Shown one piece after another: positions 8,075 through 15,987 of a DNA stretch of 64,000 nucleotides. The position numbers and the translations under genes are program-made. Below the pieces are notes generated by a model. The model was not told the origin of the DNA and ran no database searches. It worked only from the letters and a program-made list of their open reading frames with translations. Positions within the stretch are counted from its first letter, which is position 1. The number at the start of each line of letters is the position of its first letter. Source of the stretch: Streptomyces sp. NBC_00572 (lineage in GTDB: Bacteria > Actinomycetota > Actinomycetes > Streptomycetales > Streptomycetaceae); NCBI RefSeq assembly GCF_026341815.1, contig NZ_JAPENX010000001.1, positions 5,518,001-5,582,000 on the forward strand. Direction: 5' to 3'.

Positions 8075-10092
8075 GCGGGGACCTCCGTACTTTCAAGGGG
8101 GTGGAGCTTGTTCGCTGTCCGGATCTCGTCGACGATACGTCCGATGATCTCCGTGATACCGAAGTCCTTCGGTGTGAAGACGGCGGCCACACCCGCACGC
8201 TTCAGTTCTGCGGCGTCGGCGTTCGGGATGATCCCGCCGACGATGACCGGCACGTCGGTAGCGCCCGCCTCGCGGAGGCGGTCGAGGACGTCCGGGACCA
8301 GCTCGGAGTGCGAGCCGGAGAGGATCGACAGACCCACGCAGTGCACGTCCTCGGCGAGGGCGGCGCTCACGATCTGCTCGGGCGTCAGCCGGATGCCCTG
8401 GTAGACCACCTCGAAACCGGCGTCACGCGCGCGTACGGCGATCTGCTCCGCCCCGTTGGAGTGCCCGTCCAGGCCCGGCTTGCCGACGAGCAGCCGCAGC
8501 CGCCCGACGCCCATCTCCTCGGCGGTCCGCGCCACCTTGTCCCGTACGAGGGCCAGCGGCGTGCCCGCCTCGGCCGTCACCGCGACCGGGGCCGAGGACA
8601 CGCCCGTCGGGGCGCGGAACTCGCCGAAGACGTCCCGCAGCGCCCAGGACCACTCCCCGGTCGTGACGCCCGCACGCGCGCACTCCAGGGTGGCGGCGAA
8701 GAGGTTGCCGTCACCGGCAGCCGTCGCCTTCAGCGTCGCCAGGGATTCCTGGGCGCGGGTCTCGTCGCGGTTGTCGCGCCACTCGTGGAGGGCCGCGACG
8801 ACCCGCGCCTCGTTCGCCGGGTCCACCGTCATGATCGCGGTGTCCAGGTCGGCGGTGAGGGGGTTCTCCTCGGTCGCCTGGAAGATGTTGACGCCGATGA
8901 TCTTCTCGTCGCCGGCCTCGATCCGGGCGCGCCGTTCGGCGTGCGAGGAGACGAGCTGCGACTTGAGGTAGCCGGACTCGACGGCGGCCATCGCGCCGCC
9001 CATCTCCTGGATCCGCTCGATCTCCGCCAGGCACTCCTCGACGAGCGAGTCGACCTTGGCCTCGATGACGTGCGAGCCGGCGAAGATGTCCTCGTACTCC
9101 AGCAGGTCGGACTCGTGGGCGAGGACCTGCTGGATGCGGAGCGACCACTGCTGGTCCCACGGCCGGGGCAGTCCGAGCGCCTCGTTCCAGGCGGGCAGCT
9201 GCACGGCACGCGCGCGGGCGTCCTTGGAGAGGGTGACGGCCAGCATCTCCAGGACGATCCGCTGGACGTTGTTCTCCGGCTGGGCCTCGGTCAGACCGAG
9301 CGAGTTGACCTGCACGCCGTAGCGGAACCGGCGCTGCTTCTCGTTCTCGATGCCGTACCGCTCGCGGGTGACCTTGTCCCAGATGCGGCCGAAGGCGCGC
9401 ATCTTGCACATCTCCTCGATGAAGCGGACGCCCGCGTTCACGAAGAAGGAGATACGGGCGACGACCTCGCCGAAGCGGTCCGCCGGGACCTGGCCGGAGT
9501 CGCGTACCGCGTCGAGCACCGCGATCGCGGTGGACATCGCGTACGAGATCTCCTGGACCGGAGTGGCCCCCGCCTCCTGCAGGTGGTAGCTGCAGATGTT
9601 GATCGGGTTCCACTTCGGGATGCTGTTCACCGTGTAGGTGATCATGTCCGTCGTGAGGCGGAGGGAGGGGCCGGGCGGGAAGACGTGCGTCCCGCGCGAC
9701 AGGTACTCCTTCACGATGTCGTTCTGGGTGGTGCCCTGGAGCCGGGTGACGTCCGCGCCCTGCTCCTCCGCCACCACCTGGTAGAGCGCCAGGAGCCACA
9801 TCGCCGTGGCGTTGATGGTCATCGAGGTGTTCATCTGGTCCAGGGGGATGTCCTGGAACAGCCGCCGCATGTCACCGAGGTGCGAGACGGGGACGCCGAC
9901 CCGGCCGACCTCGCCGCGGGCGAGGATGTGGTCGGGGTCGTAGCCCGTCTGCGTCGGCAGGTCGAACGCGACCGAGAGGCCGGTCTGACCCTTGGCGAGG
10001 TTGCGTCGGTACAGCTCGTTGGACGCCTCGGCGGTCGAGTGACCGGCGTACGTCCGCATGAGCCACGGCCGGTCCTTCTGGCGCTCAGTCAT
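8071..10092 (-). CDS. ecm: Ethylmalonyl-CoA mutase (coenzyme B12-dependent, MeaA type)
   Basis: A protein of 673 residues with an N-terminal mutase barrel (about 1-510) and a C-terminal cobalamin-binding domain. The DxHxxG motif reads DGHSNG with Asp542 and His544, the lower-ligand histidine, followed by LSILSGSH and VIVGGIIP. The barrel contains RPWLMRTYAGHSTA, GLSVAFDLPTQTGYD and NTSMTINATA, characteristic of acyl-CoA mutases. Both domains are in one chain, as in MeaA-type ethylmalonyl-CoA mutases; methylmalonyl-CoA mutases normally come as a larger protein or two subunits. Adjacent to ccr, it would convert ethylmalonyl-CoA to methylsuccinyl-CoA. It is 14 nt downstream of ccr and overlaps the lyase gene. 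Confidence 0.94.
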   Translation of the reverse strand: MTERQKDRPWLMRTYAGHSTAEASNELYRRNLAKGQTGLSVAFDLPTQTGYDPDHILARGEVGRVGVPVSHLGDMRRLFQDIPLDQMNTSMTINATAMWLLALYQVVAEEQGADVTRLQGTTQNDIVKEYLSRGTHVFPPGPSLRLTTDMITYTVNSIPKWNPINICSYHLQEAGATPVQEISYAMSTAIAVLDAVRDSGQVPADRFGEVVARISFFVNAGVRFIEEMCKMRAFGRIWDKVTRERYGIENEKQRRFRYGVQVNSLGLTEAQPENNVQRIVLEMLAVTLSKDARARAVQLPAWNEALGLPRPWDQQWSLRIQQVLAHESDLLEYEDIFAGSHVIEAKVDSLVEECLAEIERIQEMGGAMAAVESGYLKSQLVSSHAERRARIEAGDEKIIGVNIFQATEENPLTADLDTAIMTVDPANEARVVAALHEWRDNRDETRAQESLATLKATAAGDGNLFAATLECARAGVTTGEWSWALRDVFGEFRAPTGVSSAPVAVTAEAGTPLALVRDKVARTAEEMGVGRLRLLVGKPGLDGHSNGAEQIAVRARDAGFEVVYQGIRLTPEQIVSAALAEDVHCVGLSILSGSHSELVPDVLDRLREAGATDVPVIVGGIIPNADAAELKRAGVAAVFTPKDFGITEIIGRIVDEIRTANKLHPLESTEVPA

Positions 10093-10106
10093 CTATGGTC
10101 CCGGGC

Positions 10107-11444
10107 TCAGATGTTGCGGAAGCGGTTGATGGCGTCGATGTGCTGGGCGCGCAGCTCCGGGTTGCGGACGCCGAGGCCCTCCTCGGGCGCGAGCGCCAGG
10201 ACGCCGACCTTGCCCTGGTGCAGGTTGCGGTGGACGTCGTAGGCGGCCTGGCCGGTCTCCTCCAGGGAGTAGACCTTCGACAGGGTGGGGTGGATCTTGC
10301 CCTTGGCGATCAGGCGGTTGGCCTCCCACGCCTCGCGGTAGTTGGCGAAGTGTGAGCCGATGATGCGCTTGAGCGACATCCACAGGTAGCGGTTGTCGTA
10401 CTCGTGCATGTAGCCCGAGGTGGAGGCGCAGGTGGTGATGGTGCCGCCCTTGCGGGTGACGTAGACGCTCGCGCCGAAGGTCTCGCGGCCCGGGTGCTCG
10501 AAGACGATGTCGATGTCCTCGCCGCCGGTGAGCTCGCGGATGCGCTTGCCGAAGCGCTTCCACTCCTTCGGGTCCTGGGTGTGCTCGTCCTTCCAGAACT
10601 TGTAGCCCTCGGCGTTGCGGTCGATGACCGCCTCGGCGCCCATCGCCCGGCAGATGTCGGCCTTCTCGGGGGAGGAGACGACACAGATCGGGTTGGCGCC
10701 GCCGGCCAGGGCGAACTGCGTGGCGTACGAGCCGAGGCCGCCGCTCGCGCCCCAGATGAGGACGTTGTCGCCCTGCTTCATGCCGGCGCCGTTGCGCGAG
10801 ACCAGCTGGCGGTACGCGGTGGAGTTGACGAGACCGGGGGAGGCCGCCTCCTCCCAGCTCAGGTGCCCGGGCTTCGGCATCAGCTGGTTCGACTTCACCA
10901 GGGCGATCTCCGCCAGGCCGCCGAAGTTGGTCTCGAAGCCCCAGATGCGCTGCTCGGGGTCGAGCATCGTGTCGTTGTGTCCGTCCGAGGACTCCAGCTC
11001 GACCGAGAGGCAGTGCGCGACGACCTCGTCACCGGGCTTCCACGAGTTCACACCGGGGCCGGTGCGCAGCACGACGCCCGCGAGGTCGGAGCCGATGACG
11101 TGGTACGGCAGGTCGTGGCGCTTGCTGAGGTCGCTGAGCCGGCCGTAGCGCTCCAGGAAGCCGAAGGTCGAGACCGGCTCGAAGATCGAGGTCCAGACCG
11201 AGTTGTAGTTCACGGAGCTGGCCATGACGGCGACCAGGGCCTCGCCCGGACCGAGCTCGGGCACCGGCACGCTGTCGAGGTGCAGCGACTTGCGCGGGTC
11301 CTTGTCACGGCTGGCGAGCCCGGCGAACATCTCCGCCTCGTCCTTGTGGACGGTGATGGCGCGGTACGACTCGGGGAGCGGGATGTTCGCGAAGTCGGCG
11401 GACGTGGAGTCCGAGGACTGGATCGCGTCCAGGATGTCCTTCAC
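10107..11444 (-). CDS. ccr: Crotonyl-CoA carboxylase/reductase
   Basis: A protein of 445 residues of the MDR superfamily with the nucleotide-binding turn LIWGASGGLGSYATQFAL (about 229-246). The four residues known to hold CO2 in the Kitasatospora enzyme fall at identical positions here: Asn81 (VNYN), Phe170-Glu171 (WGFETN) and His365 (IIGSHF). This makes carboxylating activity very likely, i.e. crotonyl-CoA + CO2 + NADPH to ethylmalonyl-CoA, as opposed to plain reduction. The start is GTG at 11444 with GGAGG 8 nt upstream. It is first in the ethylmalonyl-CoA operon. In streptomycetes the product also feeds polyketide extender-unit supply. The 385-bp upstream region holds palindromes and a terminator. 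Confidence 0.96.
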   Translation of the reverse strand: MKDILDAIQSSDSTSADFANIPLPESYRAITVHKDEAEMFAGLASRDKDPRKSLHLDSVPVPELGPGEALVAVMASSVNYNSVWTSIFEPVSTFGFLERYGRLSDLSKRHDLPYHVIGSDLAGVVLRTGPGVNSWKPGDEVVAHCLSVELESSDGHNDTMLDPEQRIWGFETNFGGLAEIALVKSNQLMPKPGHLSWEEAASPGLVNSTAYRQLVSRNGAGMKQGDNVLIWGASGGLGSYATQFALAGGANPICVVSSPEKADICRAMGAEAVIDRNAEGYKFWKDEHTQDPKEWKRFGKRIRELTGGEDIDIVFEHPGRETFGASVYVTRKGGTITTCASTSGYMHEYDNRYLWMSLKRIIGSHFANYREAWEANRLIAKGKIHPTLSKVYSLEETGQAAYDVHRNLHQGKVGVLALAPEEGLGVRNPELRAQHIDAINRFRNI

Positions 11445-11677
11445 GGGGTTGCCTCCGGCGGTGCGGCGTCCTGAGGGGGGACGCGCTGAGAGTTACGTCT
11501 GGGGCTGCTGCTGTGGAGGTGTGCCGTCGGTTCGGCGGGGGTGGTGCGGCTGCGCCTGGTGGGCGCGGTGGGTGCCTGTGACGCAGGCGTCCGGGCGCAC
11601 GAACACGATCGCTTGTGGGGACAGCCGGCGCACGAGGAGACCTCTGCGCGCCGACCGCCCGGACACCCTCAACGTAT

Positions 11678-11712
11678 GGCACGGCGTGTCACGTGACAAG
11701 GCACTGCGTGCC
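11678..11712 (-). promoter_or_regulatory. Nested palindrome in the ccr upstream region (candidate operator)
   Basis: A perfect 12-bp palindrome TGTCACGTGACA (11687-11698) is nested inside outer arms GGCACG (11678-11683) and CGTGCC (11707-11712). It lies about 245 bp upstream of the ccr start, in the gap between ccr and the tetR terminator. It is a plausible site for the nearby TetR protein. No well-formed -10/-35 pair was identified with it. Confidence 0.45.
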
Positions 11713-11781
11713 AACAATTTCACTCAGATGCAATCTGCCGGTCACAGATGAGCGATGATCGATCGAACCGCAGGTCAAAAC

Positions 11782-11817
11782 CGGCGAAGGCCGCCCCCGG
11801 AGGGGCGGCCTTCGCCG
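11782..11817. terminator. Terminator downstream of the tetR gene
   Basis: A perfect 16-bp stem (11782-11797 with 11802-11817) around a CGGA loop. It starts 13 bp beyond the tetR stop at 11830 and would end minus-strand transcription before it reaches ccr. Confidence 0.85.
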
Positions 11818-11829
11818 TGGGAAGGGGGG

Positions 11830-12660
11830 TCAGCTCTTCGTCAGCGCCTGCTGGATCGTGCGCATGACCTCGTCGAGCGGTGCGTCCGTACGGGCCACGG
11901 CGACCACCACGTCACCGGTGGTGGAGGCACGGACGGCCGGAGCCGGCTCGGCGGTGCCCGGGGCGGACGAGGAAGGGGCCGGGCGGCCCGCGCCTATGCC
12001 CGAGCCGAAGGTCTCCCGGACGATCGCGAAGGCGTGGTCCAGCTGGGACTCCACGTCGCCCTGGCCCCCCGCCCGCAGCCAGCGGCGCAGGACGTGGTTG
12101 TGGGCCGTGACGACCGCCGAGGCCGCCACCTCGGCGAGCAGCGGGTCGTCGTTGCCGTCGTGGTGGTCGCGCTCGTCGAAGTGCCCGAGGAGATAGCGGG
12201 TGAACAGCCGCTCGTAGCGGGCCACCGAGGCGATCTCCCGCTCCCGCAGGGTCGGCACCTCACGCGTGAGCCGGTAGCGCTCCACGGAGACCGCCGGGGA
12301 CCCCGCGTACATCTTCATGACTTCCTTGATGCCCCGGCACACCGTGTCGAGCGGGTGCTCGTGCGGCGGGGCCGCGTTCAGCACCGCCTCCGCCCGCACG
12401 AGGGTGTCGTCGTGATCGGGGAAGATCGCCTCTTCCTTCGAGCGGAAGTGACGGAAGAAGGTCCGCCGCGCGACCCCCGCCGTGGCCGCGATCTCGTCGA
12501 CCGTCGTGGCCTCGTACCCCTTGGTCGCGAACAGCTCCATCGCGGCCGTGGCGAGCTCCCTGCGCATCTTGAGCCGCTGGGCGGCGGCGCGAGTACCCGC
12601 CGCGCTCTCCGGAGCGTCGGACGGGGACGTGGCACGGGGTGTCTTCGCGGCCTTGGGCAT
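11830..12660 (-). CDS. TetR-family transcriptional regulator
   Basis: A protein of 276 residues. After about 25 variable Ala/Pro/Ser residues comes the TetR helix-turn-helix (about residues 30-75): AAMELFATKGYEATTVDEIA, then AGVARRTFFRHFRSKEEAIF. The C-terminal ligand and dimer domain is diverged, with an Ala/Pro-rich linker near the end. ATG at 12660 is chosen because it gives the usual N-terminal extension; an ATG at 12678 would add six residues. It lies between a fused 3-hydroxyacyl-CoA dehydrogenase and the ccr operon, both acyl-CoA functions, so an acyl-CoA or CoA-thioester ligand is a reasonable inference. Hairpins on both sides suggest it is its own transcription unit, although an obvious promoter was not found. 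Confidence 0.9.
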   Translation of the reverse strand: MPKAAKTPRATSPSDAPESAAGTRAAAQRLKMRRELATAAMELFATKGYEATTVDEIAATAGVARRTFFRHFRSKEEAIFPDHDDTLVRAEAVLNAAPPHEHPLDTVCRGIKEVMKMYAGSPAVSVERYRLTREVPTLREREIASVARYERLFTRYLLGHFDERDHHDGNDDPLLAEVAASAVVTAHNHVLRRWLRAGGQGDVESQLDHAFAIVRETFGSGIGAGRPAPSSSAPGTAEPAPAVRASTTGDVVVAVARTDAPLDEVMRTIQQALTKS

Positions 12661-12713
12661 GGTCCGAACGTACTGCATCGGAGGGGGAGTGTGCCCAGGT
12701 GGGGGCGGGGAGC

Positions 12714-12742
12714 CCTCCCGGGCACCGACGGTGCCCGGGAGG
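12714..12742. terminator. Terminator downstream of the fused 3-hydroxyacyl-CoA dehydrogenase gene
   Basis: A 13-bp perfect stem (12714-12726 with 12730-12742) with a GAC loop, 34 bp past the stop at 12776 and 54 bp before the tetR start. It should separate the two genes. Confidence 0.8.
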
Positions 12743-12775
12743 CTCAGCAGACCGCCCCAGCCGGCCGCTCCCGGC

Positions 12776-14557
12776 TCAGCGTCGGGCATATTCGCGGAAG
12801 CCGCGCCCCGTCTTGCGGCCCAGGCAGCCCGCCGCCACCAGATGCTCCAGGAGCGGGGCCGGGGCGAGACCCGGGTCGCGGAACTCGCGGTGCAGCACCT
12901 GCTCGATCGCCAGCGAGACGTCCAGGCCGACCACGTCGAGCAGCTCGAACGGGCCCATCGGGTACCCGCCGCCCAGCTTCATCGCGGCGTCGATGTCGTC
13001 CAGGGTCGCGTAGTGCTCCTGGACCATCTTGATCGCGTTGTTCAGGTACGGGAAGAGCAGCGCGTTCACGATGAACCCGGCCCGGTCGCCGCAGTCCACC
13101 GGGTGCTTGCGGATCTTCGTGGTGACCGCGCGGACGGTGGCGTGGACGTCGTCGCCGGTCAGCACCGTACGGACGATCTCGACCAGCTTCATCGCCGGAG
13201 CCGGGTTGAAGAAGTGCATCCCGATGACGTCCTGTGGGCGCGAGGTGGCGCGGGCACAGGCCACGACCGGCAGCGAGGAGGTCGTGGTGGCCAGCACCGC
13301 GCCCGGCTTGCAGATCTTGTCGAGCCGCGCGAACAGCTCCTGCTTGACCTCCAGGTCCTCGGCGACCGCCTCAAGGGCCAGGTCGACGTCGGCGAAGGCG
13401 TCCAGCGTGCCCGCCGGCGTGATCAGGGCCAGCGTCGTGTCACGGGCCTCGCCCGTCATCCGGCCCTTGTCGACCGAGCGGGCCAGCGACTTGGCGATCC
13501 GGGCCTTGGCCGTGTCCGCCTTCTCCTGGGAACGGGCGGCGAGGACGACCTGGTACCCGGCCTTGGCGAAGACCTCGGCGATGCCGGAGGCCATCGTGCC
13601 CGAGCCGGCGACGCCGACCGAGCGGATCTCGCGGCCGCCGGCGGCCTCCGCGGAGCCGAGCGGGGTGAGTGCGTCCCGCACGACCTCGCCGGAGCCCGGC
13701 GCCTCGTACGTGTAGAAACCGCGGCCCGACTTGCGGCCGGTCAGACCCGCCTCGCTGAGCTGCTTGAGGATCGGGGCCGGGGCGTGCAGCCGGTCGTGGG
13801 AGTCCGCGTACATGGCCTCCAGGACCGTACGGGCCGTGTCGACGCCGATCAGGTCGAGCAGCGCGAGCGGGCCCATGGGGAGACCGCAGCCCAGCTTCAT
13901 CGCCGCGTCGATGTCCTCGCGGGAGGCGTACTTCGCCTCGTACATGGCGGCGGCCTGGTTCAGGTAGCCGAAGAGCAGCCCGTCGGCGATGAAACCGGCA
14001 CGGTCGCCGACCGCCACCGGCTCCTTGCCGAGGTCCAGGGCGAGCCGGGTGACGGCGTCGACGGCCCGCGGGTCGGTCAGCACGGAGGAGACGACCTCGA
14101 CCAGCTTCATGGCCTGGACCGGGGTGAAGAAGTGCAGGCCGAGGACGCGCTCGGGGTGCGCCGAGTCGGCGGCGAGCCGGGTGACGGAGAGCGCGTTCGT
14201 GCCGGTGGCGATGATGGTGCCGGGCCGGACGATGCCGTCGAGGGCCCGGAAGACCTCCTGCTTCGCCTCGTACGACTCGGGCACGACCTCGATCACGAGA
14301 TCGGCCTCGGCGGCCGCGTGGAGGTCGGAGAAGGTACGGAAGCGGGCCAGGACGTCCTGCCGCTCCTCCTCGGTGATCCGCTCACGGGCCACCGCACGGG
14401 CGGTGGAGGCCTCCAGGGCGGCGACGGCCTGGGCGGCGGCGGTGTCGCTGATGTCGATGCCGATGACCTCGCGGCCGGCCCGGGCGAGGACATCGGCGAT
14501 ACCGGTGCCCATGGTGCCGAGACCGACGACGGCGATGGTGGAGAGAGGGGTGTCCAT
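12776..14557 (-). CDS. Fused double 3-hydroxyacyl-CoA (3-hydroxybutyryl-CoA) dehydrogenase
   Basis: A protein of 593 residues made of two full-length dehydrogenase units, about residues 1-285 and 298-593; a single unit is normally near 285. Both have the Rossmann turn (VVGLGTMGTGIA; VAGSGTMASGIA), the catalytic His...Glu pair (HFFTPVQAMKLVE; HFFNPAPAMKLVE) and the C-terminal GRKxGRGFY/R signature. The second unit keeps the Ser of TSSLPV and the Asn of GFIVN. At the same spacing the first unit has Asn (TNALSV) and Asp (GFIADG), so its activity is doubtful. The family oxidises 3-hydroxyacyl-CoA with NAD(P). A Shine-Dalgarno AGGAG precedes ATG at 14557. The double form resembles PaaH-like proteins. 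Confidence 0.9.
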   Translation of the reverse strand: MDTPLSTIAVVGLGTMGTGIADVLARAGREVIGIDISDTAAAQAVAALEASTARAVARERITEEERQDVLARFRTFSDLHAAAEADLVIEVVPESYEAKQEVFRALDGIVRPGTIIATGTNALSVTRLAADSAHPERVLGLHFFTPVQAMKLVEVVSSVLTDPRAVDAVTRLALDLGKEPVAVGDRAGFIADGLLFGYLNQAAAMYEAKYASREDIDAAMKLGCGLPMGPLALLDLIGVDTARTVLEAMYADSHDRLHAPAPILKQLSEAGLTGRKSGRGFYTYEAPGSGEVVRDALTPLGSAEAAGGREIRSVGVAGSGTMASGIAEVFAKAGYQVVLAARSQEKADTAKARIAKSLARSVDKGRMTGEARDTTLALITPAGTLDAFADVDLALEAVAEDLEVKQELFARLDKICKPGAVLATTTSSLPVVACARATSRPQDVIGMHFFNPAPAMKLVEIVRTVLTGDDVHATVRAVTTKIRKHPVDCGDRAGFIVNALLFPYLNNAIKMVQEHYATLDDIDAAMKLGGGYPMGPFELLDVVGLDVSLAIEQVLHREFRDPGLAPAPLLEHLVAAGCLGRKTGRGFREYARR

Positions 14558-14718
14558 CAGGGGACTCCTGAGAGGAAGAGTGACGACTGAGGGCAGTGCG
14601 CGCACGAAAGGCGCGGGAAAGAACGAGGGCGCGGCCCGGAGAAAGGGCTATGCCCTGGGAAAAGGGGCGACGGACTCTGTCCCGGAGTCACGTCGAAACT
14701 GCCGAACCGACAAACACC

Positions 14719-14747
14719 CACAACGGCTGCGTCACCAGGCCGTTGTG
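14719..14747. promoter_or_regulatory. Hairpin in the divergent intergenic region
   Basis: CACAACGGC (14719-14727) and GCCGTTGTG (14739-14747) form a perfect 9-bp stem with an 11-nt loop, in the 300-bp gap between the divergent dehydrogenase (start 14557) and HEAT-repeat gene (start 14858). It could be an operator or a structured 5' leader of the minus-strand gene. Function unknown. Confidence 0.35.
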
Positions 14748-14782
14748 AGAAGCGCGGGGGGTGCCCCGCTCACCTGAGACTA

Positions 14783-14792
14783 ACCGGCCGGT
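14783..14792. promoter_or_regulatory. TetR-type operator-like palindrome ACCGGCCGGT
   Basis: A perfect 10-bp palindrome inside TAACCGGCCGGTAA (14781-14794). The ACC...GGT core is common in operators of TetR regulators controlling acyl-CoA metabolism. It lies between the divergent fused dehydrogenase and HEAT-repeat genes, about 2.1 kb from the tetR gene. Confidence 0.4.
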
Positions 14793-14857
14793 AACGAGCG
14801 CGCCAGTCCCGGGAAGTTGAGGAAAATGTGATCTGGATCGCGGATAGGCTCGGATTC

Positions 14858-15460
14858 ATGGAATACGCCGAGGATCCGGAATTCTGCTCGATGATCGATC
14901 GATTGCGGGACGAGATCGAGAATGACACCGGAACCGTCCCGGCGGCATTCGAACATCTCGCGGAAACCACCGATCCCGAGGAACTGCACCACGTCCTCAC
15001 GGCACCCGCGCAGCCCCTCTGGGCCCGCGAGATCGCCGCCTACGCCCTCGGCGTCGCGGGCGACCCGCGCGCCTTCGAGGCCCTCGTGCTCCTCCTCAAC
15101 CACCGCGACCCGGAGCGCTGCGTCACCGCCGCCCACGCCCTGACCCGGCTCGGCGACCCCCGTACCGCCCGCGCGGCCGCCGCCCTCGCCACCAACGAAC
15201 TCCGCGTCGCCTACGCCCTGCTGCCGATCCGGCTGCTCGCCGCCCTCCGCGCCCCCGAGTCCGTACCCGCCCTGATCACCGTCCTCGAACGGCGGCTGCC
15301 CGCCGACGACCCGCACTGGCGGGTCGGCCTCGCCTGCGTCGAGGGCCTCGGCACCCTCGGTGATCCGCGGGCCCGCCCGGCCCTGGAGGCCGCGCTCCCG
15401 CACCCCCGGCTCGGCGCCGAGGCCGAACGGTCACTGGGCCGACTCGGCACCGCCCACTGA
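14858..15460 (+). CDS. HEAT-repeat protein
   Basis: A protein of 200 residues built from short helical pairs with the HEAT pattern. Examples are LWAREIAAYALGVAGDPRAF, CVTAAHALTRLGDPRTARA and ACVEGLGTLGDPRARPALEA, each with the Gly-Asp-Pro-x-Ala turn. HEAT solenoids are protein-protein or nucleic-acid binding scaffolds; no catalytic motif is seen. The N-terminal 45 residues are acidic and less regular. ATG at 14858 is used; an in-frame GTG at 14828 would add ten residues. The gene ends inside the 3' end of the convergent Rid-family gene (30-bp overlap, 15431-15460). A specific role cannot be inferred. Confidence 0.78.
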   Translation: MEYAEDPEFCSMIDRLRDEIENDTGTVPAAFEHLAETTDPEELHHVLTAPAQPLWAREIAAYALGVAGDPRAFEALVLLLNHRDPERCVTAAHALTRLGDPRTARAAAALATNELRVAYALLPIRLLAALRAPESVPALITVLERRLPADDPHWRVGLACVEGLGTLGDPRARPALEAALPHPRLGAEAERSLGRLGTAH

Positions 15461-15910
15461 CCGAAGACGCGGACGGGAGACATCGGTCGTACCGGACTCT
15501 TCTTCCGCCCGCGTCGGGACCAGCGCGAACGCCTCGATCTCCACGAGCAGTTCCGGGCGGACGAGCGCCGACACCTGGACCGCCGAGCTCGCCGGCAGCG
15601 GTGCCCCCGCGAAATGGGCGTCCCTGGCCTCCCGTACGGCCGGAAGATGGGCGACGTCCGTGACGAAGTACGTCAGCTTCACCACGTCCTGGAACCCGGC
15701 GCCCGCCGCGGCGAGGCAGCGGTCCAGGTTCGCGAAGACCTGACGGGCCTGCGCCACCGCGTCACCCTCCCCGACCACCGCGCCCGAGGCGTCGAACGCG
15801 CACTGGCCGGATATCGCTACGAAGCGGCCCGTCCCCCACACGACATGGCTGTACTGGGGGCTGGCGGCGATGCCGTCGGGAGCGGGGACGTGGGTCAGGT
15901 GGCTCGTCAT
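15431..15910 (-). CDS. Rid (YjgF/YER057c/UK114) family protein
   Basis: A protein of 159 residues; the Rid domain covers about residues 5-130: SPQYSHVVWGTGRFVAISGQ, QARQVFANLDRCLAAAGAGF, KLTYFVTD and LLVEIEAFA. RidA enzymes hydrolyse reactive imines/enamines using an arginine in the PARS region. Here the matching stretch reads LPASSAVQV, with Ser where that Arg should be, so classical deaminase activity is unlikely and it belongs to another Rid subgroup. The 25-residue C-terminal tail is variable. It overlaps the convergent HEAT-repeat gene by 30 bp at their 3' ends. Start ATG 15910 has a GAGG-like site upstream. Confidence 0.85.
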   Translation of the reverse strand: MTSHLTHVPAPDGIAASPQYSHVVWGTGRFVAISGQCAFDASGAVVGEGDAVAQARQVFANLDRCLAAAGAGFQDVVKLTYFVTDVAHLPAVREARDAHFAGAPLPASSAVQVSALVRPELLVEIEAFALVPTRAEEESGTTDVSRPRLRSVGGAESAQ

Positions 15911-15940
15911 GTCGCACATCCTCGCGCACGGCACTGACAA

Positions 15941-15966
15941 TGCCCGCCCCCTTGCGGCGGCGGGCA
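15941..15966. terminator. Probable terminator downstream of the S33 peptidase gene
   Basis: TGCCCGCC (15941-15948) pairs with GGCGGGCA (15959-15966). It lies 22 bp past the peptidase stop at 15988 and before the Rid gene start. Confidence 0.6.
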
Positions 15967-15987
15967 CGGTCGGTGGGCGGCCCGAGG

